A stretch of DNA of 64,000 nt from Flabesymbios commensalis (Eukaryota > Annelida > Polychaeta > Terebellida > Flabelligeridae): positions 61,222,107 to 61,286,106 of the forward strand of contig OZ024912.1 of assembly GCA_964017125.1 (NCBI GenBank), in the 5' to 3' direction. The position numbers and the translations under genes were made by a program. Shown here piece after piece: positions 58,916 to 64,000 of this stretch. Each line of letters begins with the position of its first letter. Position 1 is the stretch's first letter. Under the pieces are notes generated by a model that was given only the letters and a program-made list of their open reading frames with translations, was not told the DNA's origin and did no database searches.

Positions 58916-60570
58916 GGTATGCCACTCAACCAAATGAACACAGATACAGTTCTGGGCGCTTGTACCCTGTGTACACTTAGACAAGTCTATTATGTACACC
59001 TGATGGGTTGATCAGACTGTGTTAATTGTTTCTTGAACAGGTGCTGTATAACAGCTACCCGCATTATTTTGGCACCAGCGTTGCAGGTAGGGCTAGATGG
59101 GACTCCCGAAAAGTGGGTGACATCGCTACTATTTTATTTTATGTGCAATTTTATTGTGCAATTTCTTTTCAATCAGACTACCAGTTCGAACAAGGGAAGG
59201 TTGTTATAAAATAATTATATAGTAAAGTTACATAGCAGTTAAACTCATAAATAACAATAACATAGAAGGTAAACCAATTAAGTGAATAAAATGAAACTAT
59301 TCTATTATACAAAATAATAGGACACCGGTGATGAATAATTTCGATCGGGTCTACATCATAAATATATATAGCAAAATAAGACTACATCAATTGAATTGAA
59401 ATCATAATTAATTAGACTATCACCTAAAAGGATATCTATAAATAAATAAATGCATCTCACATAGGGACCTACATAAATTGAAATTAATATTTTTTATAGA
59501 AATATAAAAAACAAGCCTATTGACTGAAGACGCATATATATAATATAAGCCCTATAGTATCGCTAGAATCTGGCAAAATGACATCATATAATGATTGTTG
59601 TTGACAATAAAAGAGGTTGATAAAAACGTCTTTGATTGTTGACGACCAAGTAAAAATAGAGATAACTGAGCATTATAATCGCACCTCACATGGTTCACAC
59701 CCTATGGCTCTTTACTGCTCTTAAAACAGTGCCACAATTCGGAGAGGCAACTTATAAAGAAACACATTTCTCAGTCAGAGAAATAAAATACAAGAGAGCA
59801 TCGAGAAGCCGCAATTATGAAAAAGCGATTACAGAGAAAATAAATACGAGAGAGCCTGGCCCTAAACCATTAAAAATAAAATGTAAAACATATACATCGT
59901 AATGCATTAGGCCTAGTGCAATCATAAAAAAGGTACCACCTGGGCATGGCTGTTCAAAAGTCGAAACTTGCCTGTTCCATTAAAAGTTGGTTAATTGAGT
60001 TTTAATAGCTAACATATCATTATATTAAAACATTTCAACAATAACAAATTAAAACTAAATGAATCTTGATTTTTTTTGGAATGTTTGAATTTTGCTAAAA
60101 CTGGGTGGTGAGCTAGTCTCTAACTATAGATTAATTAGTAGGTGGTTCGTTACGATTGTCTGAGCACATTTTGTAGGCCCACCCCCGTGAGGAGCATGGT
60201 CATCGTTTTAAGGAGTTAGAAGTAAAAAAATATTTTGAATCAATGATTCGAAACGAGCTTCAATATACCAGGGCGGATAAAGGATTTGAAAATGAGGGGG
60301 TTATTGCCCCCCCCCCCCCACCCCAATTTTTTTCTGTCTATTTAGGCCTAAGACAATTTGGGGGACTTTTCAGAGAATTTGCCTTCAACCACGCCTGAAT
60401 AACACAATTATGTGGTGCAATTGCGACCCCGGTATGGTAACTTAAGTGCCTTTCGTGAGGTAATCGCAGCGTGTTTACAATAGGACTGTTGTACCCACAC
60501 AAACGACGAGGTTTCCCGGTCATCATTTCTTTTGTTGTGGAAGACTCTTGTTGACACGTTTGAGTTGCGA
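58916..60570. other. No gene recognised
   Basis: A possible small exon between TTTCTTGAACAG (ends about 59039) and GCAG/GTAGGG (about 59085) would encode VLYNSYPHYFGTSVA, which I cannot place. Otherwise AT-rich sequence with a C-run at 60308-60320 and a CAGGGCGGATAAAGG word at about 60270 like the tip of the next element. Confidence 0.4.
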
Positions 60571-60604
60571 TTGTTAATTGAAGTTCATGACGAATGGCCT
60601 GGAG

Positions 60605-60752
60605 CAGGCGCGGAGCCAGATGGGGGGCGCACGCCCAACTCTTTTTGCGCCAAATACTTTAAAAAGTCCCCTAAATTGGCCAAAATAATCTTGGGGGCGA
60701 GCCCCCGAACACCCTGTGCCCCCTCCTTTTTTAAATCCTGGATCCGCCCCTG
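60605..60752. mobile_element. 148-bp hAT-like MITE, CAGGGGCGGATCCAG ends
   Basis: CAGGCGCGGAGCCAG at the left is the near complement of CTGGATCCGCCCCTG at the right; both are flanked by TGGAG (60600-60604, 60753-60757). CAGGGGCGGATCCA-tipped elements are widespread in invertebrates; the 5-bp duplication fits some hAT lineages, but the superfamily is not certain. It sits beside the LINE piece that follows. Confidence 0.8.
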
Positions 60753-60769
60753 TGGAGATCTGGATCTGG

Positions 60770-60965
60770 ATGATAGTTCCCAAGTGACCAAGTGGACCAA
60801 GACGGAAACGGGGGAGAGGCGGCACGCTGTGGCGTCGCAGTTAGGCAGCTAGTAAAGGCATTGACAGAGCCAGCATGAATGATACTGACTGGGAGAGTAT
60901 TCCACTTAGAGATAGTTCTGAAGACAAATGAGTTCTTCAGCGTGTCCGTGTTGGCTCTCACTTAC
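60770..60965 (-). mobile_element. LINE 3' fragment, CR1/L2/Jockey group
   Basis: The minus strand reads MRANTDTLKNSFVFRTISKW then NTLPVSIIHAGSVNAFTSCL, the common C-terminal signature of these reverse transcriptase proteins (SFF.RTI..WN.LP). Different from LINE A and LINE B. Heavily 5' truncated. Confidence 0.75.
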
Positions 60966-61465
60966 ATATATATCATGGAGATACTATCTTCATGCATATA
61001 TGTAGGCATATTTTACTAATCTTTAAAGTAATTAAATGTAACACTATTTACTACGCAATTACTAAAGACTAATTTAGTCTTAAGTCAGGTGAATCGACAT
61101 AAAATTTACTTGATCGACATGATGAAGATGACAAAATCCGAATGCTATCTGCTGACTGGGTGGAACTGTATACCCAAACAATCCAGCTGCATAAGCATGT
61201 ACTGCCATAAGCATCTGGCCATAAAAAATAGTTATTATGTCCGGCCGTAGGCCAGGAGCCTATTGAGTTTATTTTGCCTGAGTTTGTGTCCTATTTAGGG
61301 GAAAGAGGGGTGCTGTGTGTGGGAAACGGTTGACATTTATGTACACCAGTCCTTATCATGCTTATGAACATGTCGAATATAACGTTTGACAAACAGTTGC
61401 GTTTTTAAAAAGTGTTAAGAAAAAATAATATTCACGATTATATTTGTGATTGGAGCCTCAAGGGT

Positions 61466-61550
61466 TTTGGTTGGAATAATGTTGGCACAGCCTCACAGTC
61501 GGTGGCCCATCATTACATCAGCATTGGGCCAATGTATAGTGTTATCTAGA
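61466..61550. mobile_element. CAGCAAACAC-type palindromic MITE, diverged
   Basis: AATAATGTTGGCACAGCCTC and CATCAGCATTGGGCCAATG around CAGTCGGTGG; ends worn. Confidence 0.5.
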
Positions 61551-61605
61551 AGTGGTACGCAGGGAGTAAAGCGTCACCTATGAAGCGTCACGCGCATATC
61601 AATAC

Positions 61606-61712
61606 TGGACAACACGGGACAAGCACCCAATGTTGTTCCAATGTTGGGCCAGCGTCAAAGACTGTGGGTCAACATTGAAACAGCATTGGGTGAATGCCAT
61701 GTGTTTTCTGTA
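61606..61712. mobile_element. CAGCAAACAC-type palindromic MITE
   Basis: GCACCCAATGTTGTTCCAATG, TGGGCCAGCGTCAAAGAC, ACATTGAAACAGCATTGGGTG; right tip ATGTGTTTTCTG. Confidence 0.7.
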
Positions 61713-61936
61713 GTATAGTAAATCATTGCTTTACGTCAATTTTCGGCACATATGATCTTTTAAGTGACATTGTAATACGATAAAAACGTTGTAGTCAATT
61801 GGTGAAATGAATGATGTACAGATGATGATGTTAAGGGCGTTTTCCTTCGCTCGCCCAATAAGGAGTTCTGGGTATGTCTAGGGGATGTACCCCCAGACAT
61901 GCCCAGACGGCCGGAGACTTTTTGCCGATGTGCTGG

Positions 61937-62020
61937 CCCAAGTATACAGCAGACCCAGTGTTGGACTAGTGTTGGGCCAGCGTCGTACAAAATTGACTGG
62001 CATTGTCCCTGGTTGCTTTG
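61937..62020. mobile_element. CAGCAAACAC-type palindromic MITE, diverged
   Basis: ACAGCAGACCCAGTG at the left, TGTTGGGCCAGCGTCGTA in the middle, TGTCCCTGGTTGC at the right; 65 bp before the NCAPG-like exon acceptor. Confidence 0.5.
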
Positions 62021-62094
62021 ACATGGAATGACCCAATAATGTGTGGAGGAATGCTTTGTTTCATTCTTTATTTTCTTATGTACAGGTGGAAAAG

Positions 62095-62193
62095 ATGCCT
62101 CAATTAACTGTCCGGGACATCTTTATTGACTGCCAGGATGGATTACGTAGTCATGGAAAATTGGTGAAAAGCTTAAGTACTATTTACAATGCT
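62095..62193 (+). CDS. NCAPG: NCAPG-like first coding exon (condensin I HEAT subunit); gene continues to the right
   Basis: The exon 62086-62193 lies between TTCTTATGTACAG and GCT/GTAAGT. After nine leader bases the ATG at 62095 encodes 33 residues: MPQLTVRDIFIDCQDGLRSH then GKLVKSLSTIYNA, ending in phase 0. This lines up with the human CAP-G start as I recall it (LLSIKEAFRLAQQPHQNQAKLVVALSRTYRTM): L-x-V/I-x-D/E-x-F at the beginning and KLV-x-L-x-x-Y at the end. CAP-G is a HEAT-repeat subunit of condensin I that binds the kleisin CAP-H and DNA during mitotic chromosome condensation. The upstream acceptor implies a 5' untranslated exon further left. No second coding exon was identified before 64000, so the assignment rests on 33 residues. 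Confidence 0.65.
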
Positions 62194-62263
62194 GTAAGTA
62201 CCATATTTGGTCTTTCACAATTTTGAGTATTTTTCCTAATGCTGCTCTCACACATATGGGAAT

Positions 62264-62445
62264 ACTGTAGGTCTTGTAATTTTCGTGAGGTTTTAATTTT
62301 CGCGAGGAGGACAAATTAGTGAATTCACGAATCGCGCGAAAATTATTATTACAATAGCGCTACTAAAGAAAAATGAAAATTCGCGAAATCTAAACTTCGT
62401 GAAAAGTCCCAAAATACAAAAAATCGCGAAAATTTAAACACCTGA
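62264..62445. mobile_element. TACTGTA-type MITE
   Basis: TACTGTAGGTCTTGTAATTT, CGTGAGGTTTTAATTTTCGC on the left, TCGCGAAAATTTAAACACCT on the right; interior GCGAAATC / GAAAATT words. Sister of 2337-2503. Confidence 0.7.
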
Positions 62446-62529
62446 ATATGAATCTTTGAAATTCACAGTAAATTCACCCAAAAATTGTGAACAGATAGCA
62501 AATATTTTCATCTCGGTCATCTCTCGACC

Positions 62530-62745
62530 TCTCCTTAAGAATATATTGCAAATGGACTGCGAATGCTTGCCAACGCTTACAAATGCCTAAAAGAATTGCT
62601 AACAATTGTTGCGAATAGTGCAAATGGTCTTAAGAAATAATATTGAACAAATAAATGCTGTGACTGCCTTGCGAATGTTGTGAATACTTGCCAATGCTTA
62701 CAAATGGGCTTACAAACGTACTTATGAATGATGCGAATGTCTTAG
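62530..62745. repeat. Diverged array of 9-10-base units (GCGAATGCTTGC-like)
   Basis: Words such as GCAAATGG, GCGAATGC, TTGCCAAC, GCTTACAAAT recur at 9-11-base steps in two blocks split by about 40 bases. Looser than the arrays at 46250 and 52195 but of the same flavour. Confidence 0.55.
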
Positions 62746-64000
62746 GCATAAAGCATGTAAGTTGGTACCACTTTGTTTCACCAACATTGACAAAACAGCC
62801 CAAAATCAACTTTATCTTAGAAAATTAAAAATGTTTGTATCATATACTGTATCATTTCTAAAAAATGACGCAAAAAACCGCCAGGCTTAAACATTTATAG
62901 TTTTTTTCCAATGAAAGACTGAACTTAGCATGTAAAGGGTGTAAATGAGTGGCTTTAAGGTGTATTTTCCTATACAGACATGATATAAAGTACAAAACAG
63001 AAGATAAACACTGTTTCAAACAATATATTATATGATTAACACTATTAAAGTAATTAGAAGAAAATCATTTTTAGTTTGTAATATGCAAGTGGTAAGTGTA
63101 AGGAGTGAAAATATGCGAGGTGGGAGAAAATCGAATGCCCAATGATTAAATTATTGAGAAATTTTATGAAAAGGATAACCACAATTGTGCATGAAGAGTA
63201 CCCTAATTCAGGGGCTTCAAGCTCGGCTTCTAGTGCTGTGGCAGTGTCAAGGATTTTTTTAATAATGCAAATATTTAAAAGAAACGAAAATTGAATAAAT
63301 TTAGCAAAAACAGAAATTTCTAGGTCTGCACCCAGATTCAGTTTGTTATCTGATATATTTGGGTCAAGTGTACAGTAACTCATTTTCTCTGACTACAGAC
63401 CAGATAAATTCATATATAAACTATCATGAAATATCATGTTACTGGTGACTATATTTATAAGTAAGCCTACTGCAAGGTATTTGACAAATTATGATCTTGC
63501 TACCTATCAAAGAATATAAAAAATGTTGAACTCAACATTATTTGAAACATAGAAAATCCTTTTTGTCAATTTTTGGGATTTTATGACCGGTATGCGAACT
63601 TTTCACGAATGCCCATCAATATAAGGTTGTTATTGTTACTGTAGGCCAATCATACTAATGTGGTATGCCTACAAATAATGGAACTGTTACTGTGCTACGA
63701 CAAAATTTATGTGAATTTATATTGATCTAGTAACTTCATAGCACCATTTCAACATAAGTCTGTTGTGATTTCGGGCGGACTTCTTCATCTGTAGCCCACA
63801 ATTCTATAGTCTGAGCAAAAAAATATCTGCAAAATATTATGAATTCCTGTCAATTTGTTTTTATCCCTCTCTAATATTCCTGAGCTATTTAAAAGCATTC
63901 TAATTATTGTTTAGAAGACATGAGGTAGGTAAATTAAATCTACGCTCGACATTTTCTCAGATTTTCAACCTTTTCAAAAACGTGACGTACAGTCGGACAA

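Larger units (their letters stand above)
62194..64000 (+). other. First intron of the NCAPG-like gene, no second exon recognised
   Basis: Contains a TACTGTA-type MITE and a 9-10-base repeat (both listed separately). A 109-codon minus-strand frame (63054-63383) overlaps AT-rich sequence and shows no family; I treat it as chance. Confidence 0.5.

Noticed and set aside
59026-59214. Small exon-like segment VLYNSYPHYFGTSVA between an AG and a GTAGGG
   Set aside because: Short, unrecognised, and without neighbouring exons in phase.
1-64000. LTR elements, endogenous viruses, CRISPR arrays, rRNA or true tRNA genes
   Set aside because: I saw no long terminal direct repeats with matching coding parts, no spaced identical repeats of CRISPR type, and tRNA-like words only inside SINEs.

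Overview
This is animal nuclear DNA: AT-rich, intron-bearing, and crowded with short palindromic transposons, SINEs and CR1/L2-like LINE remnants. Spliced exons with GT/AG borders, conserved animal proteins (CCDC142, LSm6, an N-terminal NCAPG-like exon) and the marine-invertebrate flavour of the repeats (tRNA-derived SINEs, TACTGTA-type MITEs, palindromes with CAGCAAACAC ends, an over-used TAGGCCT motif) suggest a marine invertebrate. I cannot name the phylum with confidence.

Layout. (1) 452-3824, plus strand: the last four exons of CCDC142, including its natural C-terminus; the 5' part lies left of the window. (2) About 3.8-16.8 kb: a gene-poor stretch of palindromic MITEs, with one possible first coding exon at 9282. 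(3) 16868-26683 and 26918-39532: a tandem duplication of a roughly 10-kb unit. Each copy carries an intact single-exon LSM6 coding region on the minus strand (22554-22793 and 35194-35433), identical over all 240 bases. The copies differ by clean insertions: a SINE with target-site duplication only in copy 1, and a 2.7-kb satellite-bearing, Helitron-like insert only in copy 2. The copies may be real paralogues or two haplotypes wrongly placed in tandem. (4) 40.9-53.2 kb: more palindromic elements, another SINE, and, on the minus strand, a CpG-bearing promoter-like patch with a donor (51733) and an internal exon (47937-48034) that could be the 5' leader of LSM6. (5) 55.3-58.0 kb: a purine-rich minisatellite with a higher-order repeat, interrupted by a Harbinger-like MITE whose empty site survives in the neighbouring repeat. 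(6) 62086 to the right end: a first coding exon resembling the N-terminus of the condensin I subunit NCAPG, plus strand, running out of the window.

The recognised genes are housekeeping genes (RNA decay and splicing, mitotic chromosome condensation, a poorly known coiled-coil protein) and do not form a pathway. The most interesting material is the duplicated LSM6 terminal exon that could share one upstream promoter, the pre-insertion sites that order the transposition events, and several repeat families I cannot name, notably arrays with 9- and 10-base units. All alignments and homologies here were made by eye from memory of protein families; no search was run.
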